Source: Tellurirhabdus bombi
GTDB taxonomy: Bacteria; Bacteroidota; Bacteroidia; Cytophagales; Spirosomataceae
DNA: 64,000 nucleotides
Direction of reading: 5' to 3'
Assembly (NCBI RefSeq): GCF_021484805.1
Contig: NZ_CP090557.1
Span: forward strand, 4,290,001 to 4,354,000
Both the position numbers and the translations under genes were made by a program. Under the pieces are notes generated by a model. The model did no database searches and was not told the DNA's origin. It saw only the letters and a list, made by a program, of their open reading frames with translations. Positions within the stretch are counted from its first letter, which is position 1. Each line of letters starts with the position of its first letter. Positions 48,531 to 56,830 of this stretch are shown in pieces.

Positions 48531-49106
48531 ATGAAAACACAGTTGCTTGCCCTAACCGGCTTTCTTGTCTTAGCTTGCTCTTCTCCTCAACAAACCGAAA
48601 GCAACCCGGGCAGCTTGGCCGCCGACTCTTCGTTAACCAAAATAACCAGCACCCCAAAAATTAACCTTTTCACGCATGTCGATAGCCTTCGGAACCAGTT
48701 AAGCCGGGTTGGGATTGGTGAGTTGAAGCCGTGGTCATCGGACGGAAAAAGCTGGCTGGCAGCCACCGATTTCTACGAGTTTGGTCCTGGCAACGCAGAT
48801 GGCTTCCGGGATAACCTGGCTTTTTTCCTGGAATCTGGCAACAAACAGCACGTTCGAAAACTGCAATTAACAATGCTGCGTTACCGCAAAGGCTACCAGA
48901 GTAAATCCCAATCAACCTTTGCCAACAAAACCGAATTGCTGTTCGAGTTGCTCAAGACAACTCTCCCGGAAGGACTCCTGCGAAGCATTCGGACGGGTAG
49001 GAATTTTCGGGCGGAAACGCCCGAATTTGTGGTTTCGACGCGCTTGGACGCGGGCCCAACGGATGCCGACGCCGATTATTACCGACTCACCCTTATCTCC
49101 AAATAA
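48531..49106 (+). CDS. unknown lipoprotein
   Basis: A 191-residue lipoprotein starting MKTQLLALTGFLVLACSS with a lipobox (LVLAC), followed by a Ser/Gln/Asn-rich linker. The globular part (VDSLRNQLSRVGIGELKPW, NLAFFLESGNKQHVRKLQLT) looks like a small alpha/beta domain. No family recognised. It is convergent with the antiporter gene, 12 nt apart. Confidence 0.65.
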   Translation: MKTQLLALTGFLVLACSSPQQTESNPGSLAADSSLTKITSTPKINLFTHVDSLRNQLSRVGIGELKPWSSDGKSWLAATDFYEFGPGNADGFRDNLAFFLESGNKQHVRKLQLTMLRYRKGYQSKSQSTFANKTELLFELLKTTLPEGLLRSIRTGRNFRAETPEFVVSTRLDAGPTDADADYYRLTLISK

Positions 49107-49118
49107 AGCGCGGTAACG

Positions 49119-51281
49119 CTATTTTTTAAACAGTCCTTTCAGGTAATTACCGGCTTTATTAACGGCACCCATTTTCTCGGAAAGCGTTTCTATAAGCGAT
49201 CCATCCGCCTGCTCGATGTCTTCGATGTGGACGCCATGATCCAGCTGCTTTGGGAAAAGGATGATAAAACTATTGTTCTTGAAGTAATTGGATAAATAAT
49301 ACGGGAGCTTATCCAGCTGGGTGTTGTGCGACACATGCCATTTGCGGGAGGAAACGAGAAAAAACAGGTCGTTGGGCTTTAGTTCGCGACTAAAAATCAG
49401 AAAATCGTCCCAATTGCTAAAGGCGTTGTACACAGCCTGTACTGGGTTGGCAGCCAACCGGTTTTGGTCTTGCAGAACTTCCAGCGTATCGGGGTGGGCG
49501 TAGAAAAAAAGCGGTAGACCTACCTCTTTTGAGATAATAGTCAGGCTCTCCAGCCAGTGTAAGAAACCCGGTTCCAGTTCTGCGTTAGGCGGAATAGCGG
49601 CCACAATACGGCTCAAGGTATTCAGGGGTTGAACAGGCTGGTAAACGAAAATGGTTTCGAGAACATTTTTCAGTATTTTCTCCGCCACCGGACCGAAAAA
49701 GTTTTTTGGACTAAACGAACGATGCAAGCCGATGACCACACTCGTTATATTCTGCTCTTTGATGGTATAAATAATTCCGTTGCTGATACTGACATCGTGC
49801 CGGGTTAGGGGTATGATGGTATTTTCGGTGGCTGCCGCGTGCATCTGCGCTTTATCCATCATTTTTCTCCCGGCACTCGCACCGCTTTGCAAGGTTTCAT
49901 TCTCATCACTGACGATATGCAGGGCATAAACGGGAATCTTGCTTTTCCGGGGACGCATGCTCAAGCCAAAATCGACCATTTCTGAAACGGTATCGGGATA
50001 AGCGAGAGAAATCAGGATTTTCTCGTTCGTATCTTCCTCGGATGCATTATTTCGCTCTTCCAGCAAAGCCAGTTTTCGGGCAGCCCGCTCGACTTCAAAC
50101 GAACTAATGGCGCAACTCACCAAAATCAGCAGGATGGTCCCGTTTAGTACGTCTTCATCCAACAAACGGATGGGCTCGCCATTGGGCGCTTCACCAATGA
50201 TGATGTTGTAGCCGACCAGAATAATCGCCAGCGTAGCAGCCGCGTGGGAGGTGCTGAGGCCAAAAATTAGCCGCCCTTCCTCATTCGTCAGATTAAAGGC
50301 CTTTTGGGTTAATCGGGCGGCCAGGTACTTTGTCGCTACGGCAACCACCACAATGACACCCGCCACTTTTAAAGCCCCTGTCCCTTTCACCAGAACGCCA
50401 ACGTCTACCAACATACCCACGCCAATCAGAAAAAAAGGAATGAACAGGGCATTGCCGACAAAGTCGATTCGATTCATGAGTGGTGAGGAATGCGGCACAA
50501 ATTTATTCAGAACAAGTCCCGAGAAAAAAGCCCCGATAATGGCTTCCACACCAGCCGCTTCGGCCAGAAACGAAGCCAAAAATACAATAGCCAGTACAAA
50601 AATATACTGCGATACGCTGTCGTCGAAGCGCTTGAAAAACCAGCGGATGATAATGGGAAACACAAAAAAGACGACGGCAACGAAAGCCATTGAAGAACCG
50701 CCCAATGTAATCCAGAACGAGGCGGTCACATTTTCGCGCGTCATGCCTGAAATAGCGGCTAGAATCAGCAGGGCCAGGATGTCGGTAATCATGGTTCCCC
50801 CGATGGTCAATAGCACTGCCCGGTTGTGCGTCACTCCGTAGCGGCTCGCGATTGGATACGACACCAGCGTGTGGGTCGAAAACATACTCGCCAGCAAGAC
50901 CGACGACAAAAAACCGTAGCCGAGCAGGTAATAGCTGGCCAGCGCGCCGCACACCAGAGGCAATAAGAACGTAGCCAGCCCAAAAACAAGGATCTTGTTC
51001 CGATTCTTTTTAAACTCCGTCAGGTCGATTTCCAGGCCTGCCAGAAACATGATGTACAAGAGACCAACCGTACCAAAAAGGACGATACTACTATCCCGCA
51101 CCAACAAGTTCAGTCCATACGGACCTACAATGACGCCCGCAATAATCAGCCCGATGATGTGAGGAACTTTTATCCGATTGAAAAGAATAGGGGCAAAAAG
51201 TATGATAAAGAGAACAAGCGAAAAAATAACTACCGGATTTTTCAGCGGTAAGGAGAAATCCAGAGTGGTTAATAAAATCAT
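49119..51281 (-). CDS. cation:proton antiporter, CPA2 family
   Basis: A 720-residue membrane protein. Residues 1-400 form about 12 membrane helices of the Na+/H+ exchanger fold (HIIGLIIAGVIVGPYGLN, GLEIDLTEFKKNRN, AAGVEAIIGAFFSGLVLN). Residues 430-720 form a cytoplasmic tail with two USP-like halves (ILISLAYPDTVSEMVDFGLS, TSVVIGLHRSFSPKNFFG). It exports Na+ or K+ in exchange for H+ and may be gated by the tail domains. Confidence 0.88.
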   Translation of the reverse strand: MILLTTLDFSLPLKNPVVIFSLVLFIILFAPILFNRIKVPHIIGLIIAGVIVGPYGLNLLVRDSSIVLFGTVGLLYIMFLAGLEIDLTEFKKNRNKILVFGLATFLLPLVCGALASYYLLGYGFLSSVLLASMFSTHTLVSYPIASRYGVTHNRAVLLTIGGTMITDILALLILAAISGMTRENVTASFWITLGGSSMAFVAVVFFVFPIIIRWFFKRFDDSVSQYIFVLAIVFLASFLAEAAGVEAIIGAFFSGLVLNKFVPHSSPLMNRIDFVGNALFIPFFLIGVGMLVDVGVLVKGTGALKVAGVIVVVAVATKYLAARLTQKAFNLTNEEGRLIFGLSTSHAAATLAIILVGYNIIIGEAPNGEPIRLLDEDVLNGTILLILVSCAISSFEVERAARKLALLEERNNASEEDTNEKILISLAYPDTVSEMVDFGLSMRPRKSKIPVYALHIVSDENETLQSGASAGRKMMDKAQMHAAATENTIIPLTRHDVSISNGIIYTIKEQNITSVVIGLHRSFSPKNFFGPVAEKILKNVLETIFVYQPVQPLNTLSRIVAAIPPNAELEPGFLHWLESLTIISKEVGLPLFFYAHPDTLEVLQDQNRLAANPVQAVYNAFSNWDDFLIFSRELKPNDLFFLVSSRKWHVSHNTQLDKLPYYLSNYFKNNSFIILFPKQLDHGVHIEDIEQADGSLIETLSEKMGAVNKAGNYLKGLFKK

Positions 51282-51303
51282 TGCACGGTTTTTAAGTGAT
51301 GGT

Positions 51304-51876
51304 TCATTTTTTTGTCAGCTCCAGCGCATAGACGATTTTGCAGTTATCGGAGCGAACAATTTCCCGTTTACCTTCCAAGCGACGGTCATTAATCATTTGA
51401 AGCCGTACGGTCATTTGCGCATCCGGCAGCGTTTCGTTTTCCATGTGCTGAACGGTCATTTCCAGCGCATTTGCCGTGATTGAACCTGTATACTGGCGTA
51501 CCTGCTTCTTATTCACAAAAGCCTTGGCCGCTATTTTGCCTTCTTCGTTGGTAATTTCCCATTGTTCATTTTTTACGTCCCCAATGGCCGACCCAAGGCA
51601 GCTTGTTTCGATGCAGTTCATCTTTACGGCCCAGGTTCCTCCCACGATCCGGTTATAGACGGTGTCTATGGCCATTACATTATTGGCACTGTCGAGGTCA
51701 TTTTCTTTCTCCAGAAGTTTTTTTTCCCGAAGGACCAGCTCGTTTTCTTTCAACTGCAAGGTTTGTTCTTTCTGCGCTACGGTAGCCTCTCTTTTTTGCA
51801 ACTCATTTTCTCGTTGCTGGTCCTGGCAACCAAGGATAAAGGTGATTAGGAGTAAAAGGCAAAGGAGTTTTTTCAT
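51304..51876 (-). CDS. lipoprotein with coiled coil
   Basis: A 190-residue lipoprotein (MKKLLCLLLLITFILGCQD, lipobox ILGC). Residues 25-65 are a heptad-rich coiled coil (KREATVAQKEQTLQLKENEL). The rest is beta-rich and contains WAVKMNCIETSCLGS with two Cys. It is 22 nt upstream of the antiporter gene, so possibly cotranscribed. Function unknown. Confidence 0.7.
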   Translation of the reverse strand: MKKLLCLLLLITFILGCQDQQRENELQKREATVAQKEQTLQLKENELVLREKKLLEKENDLDSANNVMAIDTVYNRIVGGTWAVKMNCIETSCLGSAIGDVKNEQWEITNEEGKIAAKAFVNKKQVRQYTGSITANALEMTVQHMENETLPDAQMTVRLQMINDRRLEGKREIVRSDNCKIVYALELTKK

Positions 51877-52018
51877 AACTACAGGGATTGGTCGGGGTCA
51901 TTTAGCAGGAACACGTGCTGTATTTCAGCTTAAAATAAGCTTCATCGTGCCGACCCGGCTCACAGGTGCCGGGCCATTTTAGGGGAAAATAAAGGAAGAA
52001 ACGTTAACAGGCAAGCAT

Positions 52019-52057
52019 AAAAAGTCCCACGGACCAGCGAAAGCTAGCCCGTGGGAC
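52019..52057 (-). terminator. terminator of the DUF421 operon
   Basis: GTCCCACGG / CCGTGGGAC stem (52024-52032, 52049-52057) followed on the minus strand by five T (52019-52023). It lies 28 nt past the stop of the second DUF421 gene. Confidence 0.85.
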
Positions 52058-52084
52058 AAAAGTAAGAACCGTAATTCGGGTAGG

Positions 52085-52774
52085 CTATTTAATGGGCGCT
52101 ACCCATTCCGTTCGTCTGCAGGTAGGGCAAGGCGTCTCTTTATTATTCATTGACGGATGCGGTTGTCCACAATAACTGCAAGCCAATTGATCGTCAACCT
52201 GCTCCTGCTCGGCGATGTATTCTGTATCCCAGAAAGGCAAAATAGACAGGCCCGGCTTCGGCTCTTTCTCTTCGATCAGCGTGAAGGCCCCGTTGGCCTC
52301 TAGATAAAGGCGTTTCACGTAGCCCAGATGAGCAATTCCTTCTGAGCGGAGCTGCGCAAATAACAACTCCCGGCTAATGCCAACCTCCCGCATTTTATCT
52401 AGTTTCAAAACGGCATTCTCGATCAAAATCGTGATAATTCCCTGCGAAACTCCCTCAAAGCTTTCATCTTTAGCCGCGCGTCGGGAGATTAATTGCTGGG
52501 AAACCACAATAACGCAGGCAATGATAATGACAGGCAACAACCCACGCTGCGTATCCAGGATAGGCACCCCAATAGCGGCCGCCATGGAAACCATCGCTGC
52601 CATTTCGTTGCGACTCAATTTGGAGGCCATCCTCCGTCCCATCAGACGCATGGAAACCACCAGGATCAGGTAAACAACAGAAACTCGAATCAGAATTTCT
52701 ATGTAAAAAGACCCCGGCACGTTACCCACCAAAATCCGGTACCAATCAACTAAATGAATTTCTTCCTTTTTCAT
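52085..52774 (-). CDS. DUF421 membrane protein with zinc ribbon (second copy)
   Basis: A 229-residue YetF-type protein. Three membrane helices (residues 22-95), then the DUF421 cytoplasmic domain (SQGIITILIENAVLKLDKMR, YVKRLYLEANGAFTLIEEKE). The C-terminus adds a zinc ribbon (CSYCGQPHP ... CPTCRR). It is 7 nt downstream of a paralogue of the same length. The family is linked to envelope and stress functions in bacilli; the role here is unknown. Confidence 0.85.
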   Translation of the reverse strand: MKKEEIHLVDWYRILVGNVPGSFYIEILIRVSVVYLILVVSMRLMGRRMASKLSRNEMAAMVSMAAAIGVPILDTQRGLLPVIIIACVIVVSQQLISRRAAKDESFEGVSQGIITILIENAVLKLDKMREVGISRELLFAQLRSEGIAHLGYVKRLYLEANGAFTLIEEKEPKPGLSILPFWDTEYIAEQEQVDDQLACSYCGQPHPSMNNKETPCPTCRRTEWVAPIK

Positions 52775-52781
52775 CGTTTTT

Positions 52782-53471
52782 TCAGATTACAGCCGCTACC
52801 CATTGGTCAGACTGACAGATTGGACAAAGACCCGGTTTAGGCTGAGCAGCTATCGTATTTCCGCAATTCCTGCAAGCAACGAATTTCCCTTCAGTGGAGC
52901 GGTGAATGGTGTGTATTTCGTCGTCATCGGGCGGTAATACCGACAAACCGGGTTTATCTTCCGGTTCTTCAAAAATACTAAACATCCCATAACCCTCTAA
53001 ATATAAACGCTTTACCTTGCCAACGTTATAAACCTCACCACTACGCAGAGCTGCATAAACTTGCTGGTGAGACAGGCGGTTTTTAGCCATTTCTTCCAAA
53101 AGAATAACCCCATCTTTAATCAGGACCGTTGCCGTTCCCTGGATTATTTTTTCCGCTTTGCTGTTTTTAAAACCCAAAAGGCTTGTTCCCCTCAAAAAAG
53201 CCAGTGCACAAACCAAGGCCAGCGCTCCAGACAATAAACCACGATCAGGTAGCTGCATGGCTGGTGATATAATAGCCCCCAGGGTCAGCATAACAATCAT
53301 TTCCAGATTCGTAAGCTGACCATTCATGCGCTTACCCAGCAAACGCATGGTTACCAGAAAGATCAAGTAGATCAGCGACGTCCGAATAAACACCTCCAGC
53401 AAGAATTCGAAGGGGGCATCGCCAATCAATATGCGCTTCCAGTCTCCTAAATGAATTTCATCTTTTTTCAT
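52782..53471 (-). CDS. DUF421 membrane protein with zinc ribbon (first copy)
   Basis: A 229-residue paralogue of the next gene: same start (MKKDEIHLGDWKRILIGDAP), three membrane helices with TMRLLGKRMNGQLTNLEMIV, the DUF421 domain (VKRLYLEGYGMFSIFEEPED) and a terminal zinc ribbon (CRNCGNT ... CPICQSDQW). The two probably form a heteromer. This is the first gene of the pair. Confidence 0.85.
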   Translation of the reverse strand: MKKDEIHLGDWKRILIGDAPFEFLLEVFIRTSLIYLIFLVTMRLLGKRMNGQLTNLEMIVMLTLGAIISPAMQLPDRGLLSGALALVCALAFLRGTSLLGFKNSKAEKIIQGTATVLIKDGVILLEEMAKNRLSHQQVYAALRSGEVYNVGKVKRLYLEGYGMFSIFEEPEDKPGLSVLPPDDDEIHTIHRSTEGKFVACRNCGNTIAAQPKPGLCPICQSDQWVAAVI

Positions 53472-53651
53472 CCCTCACGGAACTCGGTAATAAAATAAAA
53501 AGATTTGCTTTATTGAATTAATTATAGACTAAATCGAAAAAATATAAATACAAGGGCCGGAAAATCAGGAAATGAAAATCAGGCAGAAGCATTTTGACGA
53601 GAATGGTTAGAAGATTAAGTGTTTGCCACTCCGCAAATTAATCGTCGATCT

Positions 53652-55391
53652 ATGAAAAGATTACTCCTGATTTTTGGTATAAGCCTATTTACAGCCTGTC
53701 AGAAAGAAGCTAAAGAAACTCAAAAGACACCAACGCCTCCAGTTGCAACTCCAACGGACTTTATTGAAGAATTATGGTATAAAAACAGTTTTATTTATAA
53801 CCTTGATGTAGAGGTATTTAAGGACTCCGACGGCGACGGTGTCGGTGATTTCAAGGGATTAACCCAGCAATTGGATTACCTCAAGGGCCTGGGCGTTGAC
53901 GCCATTTGGCTGGCTCCTTTTCAGCCGACGCCCAGCCAGGATGATGGTTATGATGTAGCTGATTTTTACGGCATTGACCGCCGTCTTGGCACCAACTCCG
54001 ATTTTGACGAGTTCATGCGTGCCGCCAACCAGCGTGGGATTCGGGTTATGATGGATATGGTGATAAACCACACCTCTAACCAGCACCCCTGGTTTCAGGA
54101 AGCCCGGCGCAACAAAAACTCCCGCTATCGCTCGTGGTACGTCTGGTCAAAAGAAAGACCCGAAAAATGGGACACAGGCATGGTTTTTCCGGGGGTGCAA
54201 AAAGCAGTCTGGACCTACGATTCCGTGGCTAGTGAATATTATTACCACCGCTTCTATGAATTTCAACCGGACCTGAACGCCCAAAATCCAGAGGTCCAAC
54301 AGGAGTTTCGGAAAATTATTAAGCACTGGCTCGATAAAGGCATTGCCGGATTTCGGCTCGACGCGGTTCCCTTCCTGATTGAGGTTGCCCATTCAGACTT
54401 TGATCCGGACCATCCACAACATCAGTACGACATGATTTCTCTTCTGCGGCAATACATTCAGTGGCATAAAAAAGATGCCATCATGCTGGGAGAAGCCAAC
54501 GTCGATCCGAAAGAACAGGAGCCTTATTTTGGCAAAGACGGGCAGGGCATTCAGACAATGTTTAATTTCTTTGCCAATCAGTATCTTTTCTACGGATTGG
54601 CTTCGGGCGAGGTAGAACCCCTTGTCAAAGCGCTGAACGATACCAAACAAATACCTTTCAACGCGCAGTGGGCTTTCTTTTTGCGCAACCACGACGAAAT
54701 TGACCTGGATCGACTCAGCGACCAGGAACGCGCCAAAGCTTACGCCAAGTTTGGGCCAGATACCAACATGCAGCTCTATAACCGGGGAATTCGTCGGCGA
54801 TTGGCCCCCATGCTGGGCGATCTCCGCCAGATCGAAATGGCGTATAGCCTCCTGTTTTCCTTACCCGGTACGCCGGTTATCCGGTACGGTGAGGAAATCG
54901 GCATGGGCGATGACCTGACCCTTAAAGAACGCCTTTCCGTTCGAACACCCATGCAGTGGTCCAACCAACCGAACGCTGGCTTTTCGACCACGGGTAATAC
55001 TGTTCGTCCGGTAATTACAAAAGGGATGTATGGCTATCCGCAACGAAACGTAGCCGCCCAGTTGTCCGATTCGGCTTCTCTTCTAAATCGAATCAAACAG
55101 TTTTCCAAGCTACGCAAATCCTGCCCGGAGATTGGATGGGGAAAATGGACTGTTCTTAACACCAACTCGACCAACCTGCTGGCAATTCGGTACGATTGGG
55201 AGGGGCGTTCGCTAGTCATGGTTCATAATTTTAGCAGTGAACCGCAACAGTTTCAGCTCACAACCGGCCTTAAACAGGCAACCACGCTGGTTAGCCTTTT
55301 TGACCAGGCTAAAACCAACGCAGAAGCCAACGGCACCAACGCCCTGCAATTGCCAGGGTACGGATATAATTGGTATCGACTAACAAAATAA
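53652..55391 (+). CDS. GH13 alpha-amylase-family lipoprotein, trehalose-synthase-like
   Basis: A 579-residue protein starting MKRLLLIFGISLFTACQK, with a lipobox, so it is attached to an outer or inner membrane. The GH13 regions are DMVINHTSNQHPWF, GFRLDAVPFL (nucleophile Asp), MLGEANVD (acid/base Glu) and FLRNHDEID. WYKNSFIYNLDVEVFKDSDG and PFQPTPSQDDGYDVADFYG match trehalose synthase (maltose alpha-glucosyltransferase). TreS enzymes are normally cytoplasmic, so the lipoprotein form may act as a glucosidase or transglycosylase outside. Confidence 0.85.
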   Translation: MKRLLLIFGISLFTACQKEAKETQKTPTPPVATPTDFIEELWYKNSFIYNLDVEVFKDSDGDGVGDFKGLTQQLDYLKGLGVDAIWLAPFQPTPSQDDGYDVADFYGIDRRLGTNSDFDEFMRAANQRGIRVMMDMVINHTSNQHPWFQEARRNKNSRYRSWYVWSKERPEKWDTGMVFPGVQKAVWTYDSVASEYYYHRFYEFQPDLNAQNPEVQQEFRKIIKHWLDKGIAGFRLDAVPFLIEVAHSDFDPDHPQHQYDMISLLRQYIQWHKKDAIMLGEANVDPKEQEPYFGKDGQGIQTMFNFFANQYLFYGLASGEVEPLVKALNDTKQIPFNAQWAFFLRNHDEIDLDRLSDQERAKAYAKFGPDTNMQLYNRGIRRRLAPMLGDLRQIEMAYSLLFSLPGTPVIRYGEEIGMGDDLTLKERLSVRTPMQWSNQPNAGFSTTGNTVRPVITKGMYGYPQRNVAAQLSDSASLLNRIKQFSKLRKSCPEIGWGKWTVLNTNSTNLLAIRYDWEGRSLVMVHNFSSEPQQFQLTTGLKQATTLVSLFDQAKTNAEANGTNALQLPGYGYNWYRLTK

Positions 55392-55415
55392 GGTCTTTCC
55401 GCTACGCTGGCTGAC

Positions 55416-55474
55416 AAAAAAATCAGGGAATTTAGGCGCTTCACCAATAAACGTTGAGCGCGTAAATTCCCTGA
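55416..55474 (-). terminator. terminator of the 61-residue gene
   Basis: TCAGGGAATTTA / TAAATTCCCTGA (55423-55434, 55463-55474), with an inner GCGCT/AGCGC extension, followed on the minus strand by seven T (55416-55422). It can also stop the convergent amylase-family transcript. Confidence 0.8.
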
Positions 55475-55521
55475 AAAATAATATTGAAAGTGACTAAAAA
55501 CTATGGCTTCGGAAGGCAGAA

Positions 55522-55707
55522 TCAATTTAAATTAATCTGGTCGGGAATCTCTTTCATCTGTTCCAAACACTCCTCTTCCCGGCGGTTGTATCCTGCCCAA
55601 AATGTGGCAGTCAGTACAACCCTTAATACTTCGTCGTTGTTTTCATCAATGGCTTGTTTAATGGCGTCATAGAATGGCTTGAGTGAGTTTGGGAGTGGGA
55701 ATTCCAT
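55522..55707 (-). CDS. small unknown helical protein
   Basis: A 61-residue acidic helical protein (FYDAIKQAIDENNDEVLRVV, GYNRREEECLEQMKEIP). An ATG start and a dedicated terminator support it as a real gene. No family recognised. Confidence 0.6.
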   Translation of the reverse strand: MEFPLPNSLKPFYDAIKQAIDENNDEVLRVVLTATFWAGYNRREEECLEQMKEIPDQINLN

Positions 55708-56019
55708 GTTTTTTCATTTAGTGAGTAGTGTAGAGCATAGCTATATACGTAGATTTTGAGCACCTGGTTTGCTCAAAATGGCTTAAATCTATAGGTACTG
55801 GCAATCTCCTAGAACAATAGTTATTTATAAAACTATGAATCTATGTGGCTCAATAAGATCAGTTCACTGCAAAAAATCTCTATTTATTGCAATAATCTTA
55901 GCTAAATTTGTCTAATTCATCTAACTATACGAACAAGCTCTGCGTCTCGGCTTCGTTATTAGAAAGAAGATGTATGTGGAAATAGGTTAGTCTTAATTCC
56001 TAATTTTTTTGTTTCAGCT
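55708..56019. other. 312-bp divergent region with hairpin and promoter box
   Basis: It holds an inverted repeat at 55753-55779 and, on plus, a perfect TAAATTTG box (55903-55910) about 110 nt before the four-helix-bundle gene. No good -33 TTG is found. Confidence 0.45.
55753..55779. repeat. 10-bp stem inverted repeat
   Basis: ATTTTGAGCA-CCTGGTT-TGCTCAAAAT, flanked by TAGATT/AAATCTA half-arms. No U-run; may be an operator or RNA structure upstream of the 61-residue gene. Confidence 0.45.
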
Positions 56020-56703
56020 ATGAAATGGTCATTTATCATACAGCAAAAATTAAAAGCGGCCCTTCTGCTAACGGCAATTATGGCGCTTATTATTCTGAGT
56101 ACCTTTATTTCCAGAAGTAATATCCGTGGAATGGACAATTCTTTTTCAGCCATTTATGAGGATCGGCTGGTTCCTACCATCGACATCGTCTATATAAGTG
56201 AAAATCTGTACCACAAGCGAATTGCGCTGAGCAGGCATTTTTTGTCAGACACGCGGGTCACCTCCCCGGCTATTAAAGTCCAGCTTCAGGCACATAATCA
56301 GTGCATTGACTCGTTAATCAATGCGTTTGAGAAAACGAATCTGGTTAAAGAAGAATCGGCAAGCCTGTCGGCATTGAAGAGCCATATCAAAGCCTATACC
56401 TCGCTGGAGCAAAACGTCCTGCAACTGCTGGAAGCGGACAACAAAAAAGCAGGACAGGAGCTGTTTGAACAACAAGGTACGCTTGTCTTTCAGCAAGCTA
56501 TTAAACAGTTAAACAAACTTACTAAAATACAATCTGTTGTCGGTCAGAAACTGCTTAAGGACTCCCACAGCGAAGCGATCCAGTTTCAGGCCGTATCTAC
56601 CTTTCAGATTACAATTGCCATTGTCATTGGGTTACTGATTCTGGGCTTGATCCACAGCGCGAAAATAACGGATCGAGGGAATCAGCCTTTTCACCTTAAC
56701 TGA
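56020..56703 (+). CDS. MCP four-helix-bundle sensor without signalling domain
   Basis: A 227-residue protein. Two membrane helices (LKAALLLTAIMALIILSTF, TIAIVIGLLILGLIHSA) enclose a 4HB-MCP ligand-binding bundle of about 150 residues with IYEDRLVPTIDIVYISENLY, the family's conserved first half. A chemoreceptor would continue with HAMP and signalling helices; here the protein ends about 20 residues after the second helix. It may pair with a separate kinase such as those further downstream. Confidence 0.78.
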   Translation: MKWSFIIQQKLKAALLLTAIMALIILSTFISRSNIRGMDNSFSAIYEDRLVPTIDIVYISENLYHKRIALSRHFLSDTRVTSPAIKVQLQAHNQCIDSLINAFEKTNLVKEESASLSALKSHIKAYTSLEQNVLQLLEADNKKAGQELFEQQGTLVFQQAIKQLNKLTKIQSVVGQKLLKDSHSEAIQFQAVSTFQITIAIVIGLLILGLIHSAKITDRGNQPFHLN

Positions 56704-56830
56704 CAGGTGTTTTGTATTTAGTAAGCCTTATTAATCAGAATCAGAATTAAACACAGATGGCCAGTTGATGGTTAAATCATGTACCATCTTCCATAAAGGT
56801 TGCTATAGGATTTCTTCCATCAGTTAAGAT

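Noticed and set aside
50503-50952. 149-residue minus-strand frame within the antiporter gene
   Set aside because: Fully inside a conserved membrane protein gene; the alternative frame has no family features.
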